Source: Leptodactylus fallax
Taxonomy: Eukaryota > Chordata > Amphibia > Anura > Leptodactylidae
Reading direction: 5' to 3'
Length of the DNA: 64,000 nt
Assembly: GCA_947044405.1 (NCBI GenBank)
Contig: CAMRHE010000054.1
Coordinates: 5,533,501 to 5,597,500 of the forward strand
Shown here in pieces: positions 31,891 to 43,344 of the stretch (positions within the stretch are counted from its first letter, which is position 1; every line of letters starts with the position of its first letter). Below the pieces are notes generated by a model. It did not search any database and had not been told where the DNA came from. It saw only the letters and a program-made list of their open reading frames with translations. The position numbers and the translations under genes were made by a program.

Positions 31891-32039
31891 CTATAAAAGA
31901 TGCAGTAGCCTTTTCACTCCTCTCTGTGATCCACTTGGCAGATTTTTTGGACTTGCATGTAAACTTAATGTTTTGTATACCATTTATAATGTTTATTTCT
32001 CTAACAAGTTTCTCTAAGAATAAAGTCTTCTAATAATTG

Positions 32040-34240
32040 GTGGCGATTTTAATTTTGTTATGGAACCTACCGTAGATTCTACTACCCCTACGAGGCATAA
32101 CGCCCAATATTTGGATATAGTATTTTCTGAAAACCTCTATGACGTGTGGCAGTGCCGACATGGCACAAAAAGGGATTATATGTTCTTCTCTACGTCGCAT
32201 CACTCGTATTCAAAGGTTGATTTTTTTTTTTTTTTTTAGTTTCTGGGTTCACACTTCTGCAAACTAAGTCCACACGAATTGGCGATATTACGTGGTCAGA
32301 CCACATTCCAATGTTACTTATAGCTTATAGAGTGGTTCTCTATCCCCCCCTTCACAAAGGAAGCTTAATGAATCCATCTTAAATTTTACTGACTATTTTG
32401 ACACGGTTTTGTCCAAATAAAGAATTTCGTCTTTATTAATACGGGGTCAGTTTCAAACACACATATACTGTGAATTCGTATAAGGCATTCATTAAATGAC
32501 TATTAATTAAGCTTGGCTCTCAACTTAAGCATAAGAGGGAACAAGAATTTCATGTACTGGTCACTAATACAAATGCTATGGAAAAGAAAAAGAAAAAGTC
32601 CCCTTGATTTTCAATTTCTACTAAGCTTAGGACCCTTAGACTTTGGCTGCAAACTCTCCTGGCCACACAGTAAGATAAAACTTTGAAAAGGTTTTAACTC
32701 CAGTCTTATTTAAATAATAACAGAGTTGGCTCCTTTTTGGCAAGGAGGGTGAAACAAGGTCACAAGGTTACTGACCCACGCTTAATAGCTGACCAATTCA
32801 AACTATATTATGAGTCCCTATATAAAACAAAAGGAAAAACCGCCACCCCCTCAACCATCTGGTGCAGACATTGTTAATTTGTTTTACAGATCCTTTCCCT
32901 GCCTAAAATACCCCAGACTAAATTGCAGTCTCTGGCGCAATATTTACTGTCCATCTTTGAAGCCTCATAAGGCTCCTGGTCCTGACGGTTTTTGCCAATA
33001 ATAATATAAACAAGTTTTCACTCCCCATCTGATTGCCTCCTTTAATAAAGCTGCGGTGCAGGGTTGTTTCCCACCTGAGATGTTGGAAGCAACTATTATG
33101 ACCCTGCCAAAACCAGGAAAGGAATCAATTACACCTTCAAACTTCAAACGATATTAAGATTTATGTGAAAATTTTGGAAGACTGTCTGTATGCCTTTTTG
33201 CCCACTCTGGTACAATCAGACCAGGTGGACTTTGTGGCTGGCCGTCAAGTTCCTGATGGGACGAGGAGGTTTATAAACCTCATTCAATGGTCAGAGATCT
33301 CTCGAAATCCTTCTCTGCTCTTGGCTTTGGATGCGGGGAAGGTATTTGATAGAGTGCACTGGGGTTATTTGTCTAGTTTATTAGATAAAATTGGAAATAA
33401 AGGTTATATCAAATCTGCAATACTTGCCCTATATTTGATGTCCTCGGCAAGGGTGCTGGCATCTGGCTTTCTGACAGGCTTCATATTACAAATTGCACCT
33501 GCAAGGGGTTTCCTTTGTCGCCCATATTTGCTTTGGTAATTGAACCATTGGTGCAATCCATTTGCATAAACCCATTCATATCTGGTATTAATGTAGATAA
33601 CACATCTCATAAGATAGGTCTCTATGCAGATAATGTTATTCTTTCTGTTACTGATCCGCTTGTCTCTGTCCCTACCATCCAAAAAATGCTGTGTGATTTT
33701 GGACCAGTGTCTTATTATAAAGCTAATGCTAACAAATCACAGATACTTAATGTCGGTGTGGACAGAGACACTCAGGCTTTTCTTTTGATTAAGTTTTCAT
33801 ATCAATGGCAAGACAGCCTCTTACTTTATCTTGGGGTCTCTTTGACTTGCCCTAGTTCAGCATTGTTTTCATTTAGCTATATTCAACTTGTAACAAAAGT
33901 CTCCACCTTGTTGAATAAATTTAATAACCTAACTCTCTCCTGGGCGAGCCGAATAGCGGTAGTTAAAATGTTGGTACTGCTGGTCATATTGTATGTTTTT
34001 AGAACAGTTACTATACCAATGCTTCCTTGTTATTTTGCTCGATTGCAAAGTCTTCTTACCAACTGCATATGGAATGGGCATAAACCTAGAATTTGTTTTT
34101 CCACTATGACTCGATCATGTAAAGATATTGGTATGGGTGTTCCTGATATTAAAAAGTATTCCACTCTCTTGACTCACCTTGCACATTGGTGGCAGGACAC
34201 CTCACCCTTTCAATGGGTTGCTATTGAGTGGGATTGATTG
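32040..34240 (+). pseudogene. L1-like ORF2 remnant: endonuclease and reverse transcriptase
   Basis: Endonuclease: DFNFVMEPTVDSTTP and LYDVWQCRHGTKRDYMFFS (about 32045-32190), the GDFN and D-W..HP..YTFFS regions. Reverse transcriptase: KPHKAPGPDGF (about 32960), LALDAGKVFDRVHW (about 33325, first catalytic Asp), a frameshift near 33520, then IGLYADNVILSVTDP (about 33617), where the usual ADD box reads ADN, so a catalytic Asp is lost. C-terminal: WASRIAVVKMLVL and GVPDIKKYSTLLTHLAHWWQD (about 34140). Non-functional. Confidence 0.78.
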
Positions 34241-34439
34241 ACTGCGCTCTTGTCCCCCCTTTTTTAGCCACCTCTTGAACTGAATCACCCCTGTTAACAA
34301 TAGTGGATTCTAGGTCTGTGTGGCTCTTCCTCCTTAAGAATAATTGGAATGATCATTCTAAATCTATAAAGGCCTTACCCCTACAATATCTTTTTGCCTT
34401 TTAGCCATCTGTTACACTGCGTAATTGGGTCACTCATGC

Positions 34440-34860
34440 AGGGCCAGCGTTAGGGGGGGGGGGGCAAACTGGGCAATTGCCCAGGGCCCCGTCCAGATCC
34501 CAGGGTCAGGCCCGGCCATATCAATAACAGAAAGGGACCCAACGTCATGTGCCGCAGGGCCCCTTTCCGAGGTGAGTAAAAATAACAAACATTTTTACTC
34601 ACCTGTCCTAGGTGTCCGACATCATCTTCTGGTGTTCCGGACGTCACTGCTGAGGCCTGGCCATCACGTGGGGCGTGCTAACAGCGTGCCTCATGTCACC
34701 GCTGAGGCCTGTGATTGGGCTTCAGCAGTGACATCCACAACGCGTGATGTCAGCCGCAAACAAAAGGAAGCCAGCGCTGGCGGTGATAGCGGAGCAGCGC
34801 GAGGAGGCCCATTAGAGGTAAGGCAAGGTCTGAAGAGACCCCAGAGTATAATATAATAAT
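34440..34860. repeat. GC-rich interspersed repeat, copy 2
   Basis: Starts with a G run and 'caaactgggcaattgcccaggg', then 'gggcccctttccgaggtgag' and 'tgctgaggcctgtgattgggc'. The latter parts recur, partly inverted, at 2940-3440. The 143-codon open frame over it is a GC-rich chance frame. Confidence 0.6.
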
Positions 34861-34873
34861 AAAGGGAGTCTGT

Positions 34874-35195
34874 AGGGCCACTGTGGAGCATTATACTGGG
34901 GGGGCACTCTGGATACCATATTATACTGTGTGGGGACACTGTGGAGCATTATACTGGGGAGGGGCCATCTGGATAGCATATTTTACTGTGTGGGGCCACT
35001 GTGGAGCATTATACTGGGGAAGGGGCCCTCTGGATAGCATATTATACTGTGTGGGGCCACTGTAGAGCATTATGCTATCCAGAGGGGCCCCACACAGTAT
35101 AATATGCTATCCAGAGGGCCCCTTCCCCAGTATAATGCTCTACAGTGGCCCAAAACAGTATAATATGATCTCCAGAGGGCCCCCCAGTATAATGC
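34874..35195. repeat. 60-bp tandem repeat followed by its inverted copy (large hairpin)
   Basis: About 3.5 direct units of roughly 60 bp ('gccactgtggagcattatac' then 'tggatagcatattatactgtg') start near 34875, 34932, 34992 and 35053. From about 35079 the same units run in inverted orientation to about 35195. The turning point is near 35065-35080, so the whole could fold into a long stem. No coding meaning. Confidence 0.85.
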
Positions 35196-35324
35196 TTCCC
35201 CTCCTACTCCTACTGTCTAAAATTGATTAAATCTAATTAAAGTGTCCTCCACTAGTCCTTCTCCTATAATTCTGTAGTTATATTGCAATATTGATGCTGC
35301 TTTTGCTTTAGCAATGTATTAGCA

Positions 35325-35640
35325 GCAATTGCTTTGAATCATGTGGTGATAACATGTCTTTTGTTAAGCTTGCAATATCACAAAATGGCTTTTCTTCCTG
35401 CCCACAGCATTTTATATTCTGTATGTGACATCAGCACCAGAACCTCTCCACCCACCACTCATGATTGGTTGGAGGCTGTCATGTGACGCCAGAAGCCCAC
35501 CTAGCTCACAGAGACCACTTGATCCTCTATCTGCTCTGCATTTTTACTGCACAATAAATTTTTCTTTGCCAAAGACAAATTGCAAAAGTTTTGCAAACTA
35601 TTGGAAAATTCAGGTTAGTTATGAATCGTTAACTAACAAT
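35325..35640. repeat. Unclassified interspersed repeat, copy 1
   Basis: Shares 'tgcccacagcat.ttatat.ctgt' then 'atgtgacat.agca', 'ttttcactgcacaata' and 'aattgcaaa' blocks with 43345-43660 in the same orientation. No terminal repeats or coding frame were found. Confidence 0.6.
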
Positions 35641-36790
35641 TGTTGAAAAATGTTCCTCTAGGTGACATTGTAAAGCCTTTGAATATCCCACAATCTACAG
35701 TAGCCATCAAAAGATTCCGAGAATTTGGAGAAATCCATGTGCACAAGTCCGAAGGCCATCATTGGATGCTCGTGGTCTACGGTTCCTTAGGTGGCATTGC
35801 ATTAAAAACAGTCATGAATCGATAAAGCAAATCACAGCATGGGCTCTGTAATACTTCCAGAATTCATTGTCTGAGAACACAGTTTGCCATGCAATCCACA
35901 AAGTTATTTATTATTTATTGTGCTTAGTGTCATCATATTCCACTGTGCTTTACAGATATTATCAAAACTGTTCCAAGTAGGGCTCACAATCAAAATTCCC
36001 TATCAGTATGACTTTAGAGTATAGGAGGAAACCCACACTAACAAGGGGAGAAAATACAAGCTCCTCACAGATGTTTTCCTTGGCTGGATTTGAACCTAGA
36101 ACTCCAGCGCTGCAAGGCATCAGTTAAAGCTGTTAAAGCTACATCATGCAAAGAAAAAGCCATATTTCAGCACAATCCAGAAACATCACTGTCTTCTCTG
36201 AGGCCAAGGCTCATATAAAATGGACTAAGGCAAAAAGGAAACAGTTCTGTGGTCAAATGAATCAAAATCTTAAATTCATTATGAAAACCACAGAAGCCAT
36301 GTCCTGCAGAGTCAAGAGGAGGGGGACCATCTAGCTTGTAATCAGTGTACAGATATCAATCTACTTCTCTGATAGTATGGTATTGTACTAGTGCTTATGG
36401 CATGGGTACTTTACAGATCTTGAAAGGCAATTATAAGCAGGATAGAGGTTTTAGAACAATATATGCTCTCGTTCAAACAATGTCTCTTTCAGGGAAGGCT
36501 TTGCATATTTTAGCACGGCAATACTAAACCACATACTGCATCCATCACAACAGCATAGCATTGTGGAAGGGGAGTCCAAGTGCTGAACTGGCTTGCCTGT
36601 ACTCCAGACCTTTCTCCGATAGAAAATATTTGGCACATTATGAAATAGAAAATCCTGTTAAGCAGCTGAAATCCTACATCAGACAAGAATAGGACAACAT
36701 TCCTCTCCCAAAATTTCAAAACTGGTGTCCTCACTTCTCAGACATTTACAGACTGTTGTAAAAAGAAGAGGTGATGCTAGACATCCCAGG
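35640..36790 (+). pseudogene. Decayed Tc1/mariner transposase relic with a SINE inside
   Basis: Plus-strand fragments follow a Tc1 transposase in order: PLGDIVKPLNIPQSTVAIKRF (about 35650, helix-turn-helix), a gap made by the SINE, 'KWTKAKRKQFCGQMNQNLKF' (about 36215), where the catalytic SDES-type box is degraded, 'QGRLCIF' and 'TPDLSPIENIWHIMK' in shifted frames (about 36600-36645, third catalytic position), and 'QTVVKRRGDARHP' (about 36750). It has many stops and frameshifts. The terminal repeats could not be placed. Confidence 0.72.
35905..36127 (-). mobile_element. tRNA-headed SINE
   Basis: Read on the minus strand: a tRNA-like head with the B box GGTTCAAATCC (about 36083-36098), then 'gtgggtttcctcctatactc', 'gtaaagcacagtggaatatg' and an AT-rich AATAAATAAT tail at 35905-35920. 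This layout matches SINEs common in fish and amphibians. It interrupts the Tc1 relic between the helix-turn-helix and catalytic parts. Confidence 0.75.
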
Positions 36791-36931
36791 ACGTAGCATT
36801 GCGAAATCATGTTTTCTTTTGTTTGCTTGTTTGTTTTTTAAAGCTAGTTATCTTGCAGCACACATCTCAGGCCAGAAATTTTAGAAGATTTTAGCTCTGC
36901 AGCCTGCATAATTATTTAAGCATCTATGGAC

Positions 36932-38140
36932 TAAGGCCCCTTGAAGACAGCCGTCTACTGGCAGCTGGCTGTGATTGAACAGCACAGCCGCCCTTGCACA
37001 GGCCTTCCACGGCCACATTCATTGAAAGAATAGGAGCTGTTGTAAGAGACAGCCAATGTTGTCCTAAGCTTCATTTGTCTGTATAAACTGTTAATGTTGA
37101 ATGTATTTCTGTGATTCTGTTCCTTTAAGACAGCAGCCATTGTAATTGTGACATGATGCTGGAGTGAGACCCCCCCCCTTTTATGTCAGCCTGCCTGTTC
37201 TGCAGACAGAGTGTGAGCAGAGCAGCAGGAAGTGACGAGACAAAGAGCAGCAGCCATCTTGGCAAGTGTTGTATTGAACTGGTGTGGAGATTTTTCTGTA
37301 CAGCTAAGCTGTATCTTGGTCCAGAGACAAACAGAGTGTAAAGAGACAACAGGACTAGTGAGTCCACGTGAAAGGAACTGTGCTCAGTGGCTGATCAGTG
37401 AGACTGACATTGTGACTGTGTATATGGATACCACAGATAGAGACTCGCAGTGCTGTTGATGTACTGGACAGCACCTGCTAAACCCCGGCTTACAACCCAG
37501 CTCAGTGTATGGATTCGGCAGGACTGTCAGTGTGCTGAGTGGAATCTGCTGTTGGATTACATTGCATTCATTGGGTGGACTTAATTTCTCCTGAGATCCT
37601 GATAACAGTGAGGAGAGGACGCTTCACTATAAAAGAAAGGAACGACTTTGGGCCCCACCGCGCGCTTCTACGGACTGTAAGCGGTCCACCTGGACCACTG
37701 GGGAAAAGGGGGTGCACCCAAATGTGATGTCAGGGTCAGTTAGGGATAGTTTTGAGTATATTGTTCATTCAGTGTCCATACTGCAGAAGTGGACAGAGTA
37801 AAAGTAGAAACCATTGCAGAATTTGCCTTGAAATTGTTCATGCTATATTGTATATTTTGCTTGTCTTTATCCCTGTCATTTTACCTTCAAATAGCCTTTA
37901 TTAACTTATAGTAAATATATATTCTTTTCTTGAACTACCGCGTGTGCGTTCATTTCTGGTTGCGGAGTCCAAACCACCTGCCTTGCTCTCGGTTCACACT
38001 GTGGAAGCACGGCTGCAAAACCGGACGGGAATAGGACCTATCCTCAGTTTTGCAGCCCAGACTGAATTATACGGTCCCATGTGCGGTAAAAACCTGGATA
38101 GCACACTGAAATATGCCACGATCGTCTGCAAGGGGCCTAA
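36932..38140. mobile_element. Non-autonomous DNA transposon, possibly carrying a solo LTR-like insert
   Basis: TAAGGCCCCTTGAAGACAGCCGT on the left (truncated here to 'aaggccccttg') pairs with the inverted 'gtctgcaaggggcc' on the right; the arms also share 'cagcacagccgcc'-like and 'gcacggctgc' segments. The interior from about 37035 to 37950 looks unlike the ends: it has 'tgttgtaagagacagcc', a C9 run and an 'aatagcctttattaac' polyadenylation-like part near its end, so it may be an inserted LTR. That part is weakly supported. The interior encodes nothing recognised. Confidence 0.5.
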
Positions 38141-38302
38141 ATCTCACAGGCTGTGAGAGAAGTATTACAATGTATTAACAAAGTCATTCAATATTTGATG
38201 TAGGTTAATTATGTATGTTTCTGTTATCGATACTCAAAAGTACACATGCACTTTAAAATAGTAAGAATAGTAAAAACAGCAGAAAAATATACAGAACATT
38301 AC

Positions 38303-38428
38303 CGTATTAATACCAAGGCCATTAAGCATGTATAATACATCTTCGGTTGCAACATTCCCTGTTGCACCATTTGCATAAGGGCATCCACCAAGTCCAGCAA
38401 CTGCGCAGTCTACAACACTGACTCCCAT
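38303..38428 (-). CDS. HMGCLL1: HMG-CoA lyase-like protein, penultimate exon (catalytic loop)
   Basis: Read on the minus strand, this 126-bp exon encodes 42 residues beginning [19 protein letters not shown] and ending MLNGLGINT. The GLGGCPYA segment is the HMG-CoA lyase signature loop that carries the active-site cysteine. NVATED and MLNGLG-NT favour HMGCLL1 over HMGCL. An acceptor (TTATTTGTAG) precedes the exon and a donor (ACG|GTAATG) follows. The exon is a whole number of codons and ends in phase 0, matching the last exon at 14370-14471. The protein acts in leucine breakdown and ketone-body formation; the paralogue is thought to be extramitochondrial. The exon shows no break. Confidence 0.92.
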
Positions 38429-41243
38429 CTACAAATAAATGCAGAGATTAGACAATTTTTAAGACAAATTAATTCACAGTTTAAAAGAAAAAGGTAAATT
38501 TGGGAAAATATATAGAGCAATATACTGCTTAGAGGTTACAAGTCTTTCATGGACACAAAGCTTAATGGTTTCAATCTTTAACTGGTTCACAGAGAAACTC
38601 AGAGTTACAGGTTATGACAGCATTGAGGAGGATTTACACAATCTCAGCCTCTGGTCACACTTAGCAGTATACAAGGCTTCTCACCACACACAGCACAGGT
38701 TCCATCTCAGGAAGTGTTCTGCAGCTGCTTGCAGGTTCCACAGGGACACTTTCAGTCCAGAAGCATCTCTGCCCAACCAGTATTATGAAAAGCAATGACC
38801 TGGTGCAGGTCAAGACACTATATGTGGTATGCTACTACTTAGCAGGATGCCAGGATTACAGGTTCTACTGTGATGGGCATGACTGTATCAAACTTGTCTA
38901 ACAGACTAGATGGTTTTCTGCTGCAGTAATCATTCCTTCTGCTTGGTGTCTCACTGCTGCACCTCACATTTTCTGCACACACTCAGCTGCTCACTGCTCA
39001 CTACAACATCATAAAGCAGGCCAATCAGCCTCAAACATATACTCTGGATCCCTCCATGTTTTAAGTCTGTGCTGCATCAGCTTCAAGAATCTCTCACATT
39101 GAGGAGAGCACCAGTGAAGGTGTGTAGAGATTTTAATTGCCTTTTGCCCTCTACTTAGCATCTACATATCACAAGGCATTATGGGAAAGGAGCTGGGGAG
39201 CTCATGCGCCCTCTATTGGATGTAACAGATCCTCAATTTGCTTTTGACTCACCGAGCCTTGAGACAGCAAAAGGGATCTTAGCCAAGCCAATTTCACTTA
39301 TCTGCATACAGCGCTGTTTCCGGATTGTTGTCCTTCATCAGTACAGAGCAAAGTGAATTGGCTGGCTTAGTGGGAGGCAATGAGTGGGTTAGGGACAAGA
39401 ATCTCTCACATCAGCTTCTGCACCCATGACCAGGGACCAGGGAAGCCCACGTACCTGTCTGCAAAATAGTTCTTACACTACAAACAGATAACTGTTAAAG
39501 ACACAGTATCTGCAAGTAAACACTGGTTAACCCCTTTCCTGGTAAACGCATATCTCATATGTCCTCCTAGAGAGGCAATTCAATAGAGTTCTAGCCATGA
39601 TACATTCAGACATAAAGCCAGTGTAAATTATATTCAGCAGTGGGATCTGCAAATATAGCTTGCATATGAGCATAGGAGGCACCTCCTAACTGTAGCTGAT
39701 ACAAGGTGGGGGTTATCAATCCCCTTCCTCCATCAGTCAGAGAACATGGTACTTCTCTGAATGTCATCCTATGGGAGGGTCTGTTATTCTGAAAAGAAGT
39801 GGATGATGAACAATCGCTCATCCAATCACTCTTCTGCAACTAATTGGAGCATTAATTGATACCATGACCCAGATGTTTACCAAAAAGTTTGTACCAAACT
39901 TTGTACCACACGCATTACTAAAGTTTAAATTTTATACTGTCTTTATCTTGTCCATAACTGAGTGGAATGTCTAATACATTTATGACAGATGGAAACATTA
40001 TCCATTGGTAATAAGACATGTTACCAACTAAATTTTACCATAAATAATCATCTTCACAAACAAAAACAGTATTTTGCTGCTGTCACTTGGGCGTAAAATG
40101 GATGATTTTCCCCACCCACATTAAAGGCCATAACACCCGCACATCCATTTGAACCATGGTTATGGCAAAAGAAGATTGAATCAATTTGAAAAGAATAAAA
40201 TTAATTCCCCTAAAATTCTGTGGAACTCAAAATTTTTGGGATTCAATCCACACAAATGGAAATTTGTGGGGAAATTGGGGGCTATCTGGCCATCATTTTG
40301 CTGCTCAGGCCAAGTGTCATCATCAAGAAGACAGACGTAACCCAGGAAAGGACCAAAAGACTAGTGTCTTCTGGGTCTGAGACAGGGGAGTAATGATTTT
40401 TAAAAATTTTAACACCCTTAACTGATTACTTGGTTAGGGTTATACTTTGTATAGAGAAATGGAAAACAATATACCTGTAAAAGCCCAAATTTAACATGAA
40501 TGTAAAAATTGGTTGGTACATTCCTGTGGTTTTTCCGTTCATTAAAACATACACCTATGAATGAAAACGTGTGGCATTTATGTAGCTCCTCACATCTTAC
40601 AATTTTTTGGGGAGTACAATTGTTTGTACAAGAGGTCTGTTTGAGTATTTTAGTTGCATGTTTTATTACTTTTTTGCAGTTTTTGCTCAAAATTAGTGTT
40701 TTCTGCAAAGATGCAGGAGGTGGTTGTGCATATTCATTATTATGTTGAAATATTATACACGGTATGCTTTGTGTTCTAAAAAAATGTAGACTTAGGTAGC
40801 ATAGTAACTGTTTGCGGTGGGCAGTAAATAATATTACTATATTTGTAGATTATGGCAAAATATTGCATGGCTACTGTTTAAGCATATGGTCGCCTGTGTT
40901 GGTTATGGTGGTTATACTGAAAAATGCAATGGTTTTCTAGAAAAATTAGCCCACTTTAATGACTTGTAAGTGCTACAGGCTTGTTGTGTTGGTATTGTAA
41001 AAAGTGATGGTCGGATGTCCTGTTTTATTTTCTTGTTATTATACCAACATAGTGGTAGTGGCAAGTGGCACTGGCAATTACAGAATTTGAATAAAAATCT
41101 GTGGCAAAATGAAATGATAAACAATTGACTTTATGGAAAAGTCATTGAAAAGTATCTCTTTATGGGAGCGCATGCAGCACCACTGAGTGACAATTACAGA
41201 AGAAAAATTTGTCAGGCACTATCAGCGTGCCTGACCTGCCAGC
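38429..41243. other. Intron sequence, mostly unrecognised
   Basis: No coding region found. A short inverted repeat lies at 39290-39373: 'tagccaagccaatttcactt' faces 'aaagtgaattggctggctta' across about 45 nt, probably the end or core of a small MITE. The stretch 40080-40400 has the look of an old interspersed repeat. I searched this part for the preceding HMGCLL1 exon and did not see it. Confidence 0.5.
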
Positions 41244-41879
41244 TTAGGCAGGGTTCACACTACCGTTGATGTCCGTTCTGATAGTGTCTGTTAAAAAAAG
41301 AAAGAAAAAAAAAAACGGACACCTATCATAACAGACATTAACGGACACTAACTGATAATGTGTCTGTTTTTTTAACTGATCCAATTAATGGATTAGTTAA
41401 AAAAAACGGACACATTAGCATCAATTAGTGTCCGTTTTTTAACACTGTCCAGTTTTTTAACACTGTCCGTTTTTTTTTTTTTTGCTTTCTAAGCATGCGC
41501 AGGAAGAAAATGGACATAAAATAACGGACAATAACTGATGGCTGTCAGTTACTGTCCGTTATAAGTCCGTTACACATAGACTTCAATGTTAAAAAAATAA
41601 CGGACACTTGCTGTCCGTCAAGAATTCATTTTTTTCAAACGGACAAAAAGTCCTGCATGTAGGATTTTTTGTCCGCGAAAAAATAACGGACTTCTGACGG
41701 ATTTGGTGTAAACGGACACAAACGGATACTAACGGACACAATATAAAACCCATTGAAATGAATGGAAATTTTAACGGATTTCTGACGGTTCAGCTAGTGT
41801 CCGATGCTAAAATTTTGTAATGGACAATAGCAACGGACACTATTGACAGTCAGCAGTGGTAGTGTGAACGCCCCCTTAA
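41244..41879. mobile_element. MITE rich in 'aacggaca' subrepeats
   Basis: Ends are inverted: 'gggttcacactaccgttgat' on the left and '..agtggtagtgtgaacgcccc' on the right. The interior holds many direct and inverted copies of 'acggacac' (for example around 41320, 41400, 41690 and 41725), so the element is repetitive internally. No coding content. It abuts the chromodomain-like fragment that follows. Confidence 0.75.
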
Positions 41880-41992
41880 AAAGCTAGAATACCTGCTGAA
41901 ATGGAAAGGAGTCGGTGACCCTGAGAATAGCACTTGGGAGGCAGAAAAGAACCTGGATTTTTTGAAAATCCAATTTTTCATCACTTTTAAAC
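41880..41992 (+). pseudogene. Chromodomain-coding fragment
   Basis: A single plus-strand frame reads KKLEYLLKWKGVGDPENSTW followed by EAEKNLDFLKIQFF. This fits the second half of a chromodomain (Y-L-x-K-W-K-G ... N-T-W-E-P-E-x-N-L), the fold that binds methylated histone H3 in HP1/CBX proteins and in chromovirus integrases. About 35 residues survive; the first half is cut off where the MITE at 41244-41879 ends. It could be a decayed HP1 pseudogene or an integrase tail of a Gypsy-type element; the sequence does not decide. Confidence 0.55.
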
Positions 41993-42399
41993 TAGGCTTA
42001 CAGACACAAATTTGTCTCCCAAATAACGACAGTCCTGTAGCACTTACAAGTCATCAAATTTTTTCTAAAAAAAAACCATTGCTTTTTGAAATATAACAGC
42101 CATCTGAGTACAGACAGACCTATTTCCTACATGTGTGCCTGCACGCACATGGCTAATTTTCTGCTTGCATATATTGCACCTTGCCATCAATTTGTCATTT
42201 GATAATGTACAAAAAATTTCCAATACGGGAGATGACATCTTCTGTGTTAGTGAAGATAAAGAAGACATGGCTGACAGTACAGAAAGACAGCATGGTAAAT
42301 TACATGTTACAACAGAGGAACACACAGAACCCTGACTCAACATTTGTGTTTTAATGCTTTCAAAAGTATCTTTATACTTAGGAAGTACTGCAGCTACTG

Positions 42400-42920
42400 G
42401 CGGAGCTGTCAAGAGATTTTTCAGATTAGCAGGGTTTGTTACTGTTAATTGGGTGAGAAAAAAAAAACCCTTAACAAACGGTGATTTTTCAGATTGACGC
42501 AGGCTGCGATGTGGTTCATTGGGTGAGCAAAATAAAACTAGAGATTTTTTTGTATTAGCAGGGTGAATCACTGTTTACTGGGCAAAAAAAAAAAAAACTC
42601 CATAACACATGGAGATTTTTCAGATTAGCACAGGCTGCAACACTGTTTTTTAGGTAAGCAAAAAAAAAAACAAACAAACAAACAAAAAAACCTTTAACAA
42701 AGAGAGATTTTTCAGACAGGCAGGCTGCATCACACCGTTTATTGGTTGAAAAAAAAAAAAAACCTTAAGAAATGGAGATTTTTCAAATTAGGCCTGGTGA
42801 AATCATTGTTTTACTGTTAGAACAGCAGTTTGTATGCATTTAACAAAAAAAAATTTAACTCTTGTCCAAAAAAACCCTTAAGAAAAGATTTTTCACTAAC
42901 AGGACTGATTTTGTCAGTAA
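42400..42920. repeat. Degenerate tandem array, about 65-90 bp unit
   Basis: About six units carry 'gatttttcagattagcaggct', then 'gttta.tgggt.a' and a long A run followed by 'cc.taac.aa'. A-run length varies from 7 to 14, which explains the irregular spacing. The minus-strand 168-codon open frame here is a by-product. Confidence 0.75.
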
Positions 42921-42933
42921 AAACAAACAATGT

Positions 42934-43085
42934 AAGGCCCGCTTCACATCTGCGTTAGGGTTTCTGTTCAGGGAGTCCGCTTGGGGACCCCCCGAACGTT
43001 AACCTAGACGCATAAAAAGTGGTTTACCTGGGAAACAACTGGACTCCTAGAACGGAAACCCGAATGCAGATGTGAACCGGGCCTA
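42934..43085. mobile_element. Short palindromic MITE
   Basis: AAGGCCCGCTTCACATCTGC at the left is matched by the inverted GCAGATGTGAACCGGGCCTA at the right; the interior has 'gggtttctgttc' and 'gaacggaaaccc' arms as well. About 150 bp, non-coding. Confidence 0.78.
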
Positions 43086-43344
43086 AGACACTCTGTAGTC
43101 ACAGATTAAACTGCTCTACTGCAGAAAAAAGCAGACAAAATTACATTATTGCAATGATGGCAATTATGGCAATGGAAGGATTAACTGTCCATTATATTGC
43201 TGCAGCAGTCAGGCTATCATATCTATGATTTCTATTACTATCTGCCTGTAATTGATAAATGTGACTATACTTTGTTCTACTTTTCCTACTACTATGATTC
43301 TCTCGCTCTATTGCAAGTTTTGCTGTTGTATATTTCAGAAGAAA

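Larger units (their letters stand above)
31300..34430 (+). mobile_element. L1-like LINE relic, plus strand
   Basis: Pieces of ORF1 (31326-31890), the ORF2 endonuclease (about 32040-32240) and reverse transcriptase plus C-terminal region (about 32940-34240) lie in the expected order. Its total of about 3 kb is half the length of an L1 element, so internal deletions are likely. A poly-T run at 32222-32238 interrupts the endonuclease. The ends were not defined. Confidence 0.78.

Noticed and set aside
34425..34856. 143-codon plus-strand frame
   Set aside because: GC-rich repeat shared with 2940-3440; no conserved protein pattern.
42065..42571. 168-codon minus-strand frame
   Set aside because: It lies partly over the tandem array and shows no known motif.
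42400..42920. CRISPR-like spaced repeats
   Set aside because: Units are diverged and spacers are themselves repetitive A runs; this is a eukaryotic tandem repeat.
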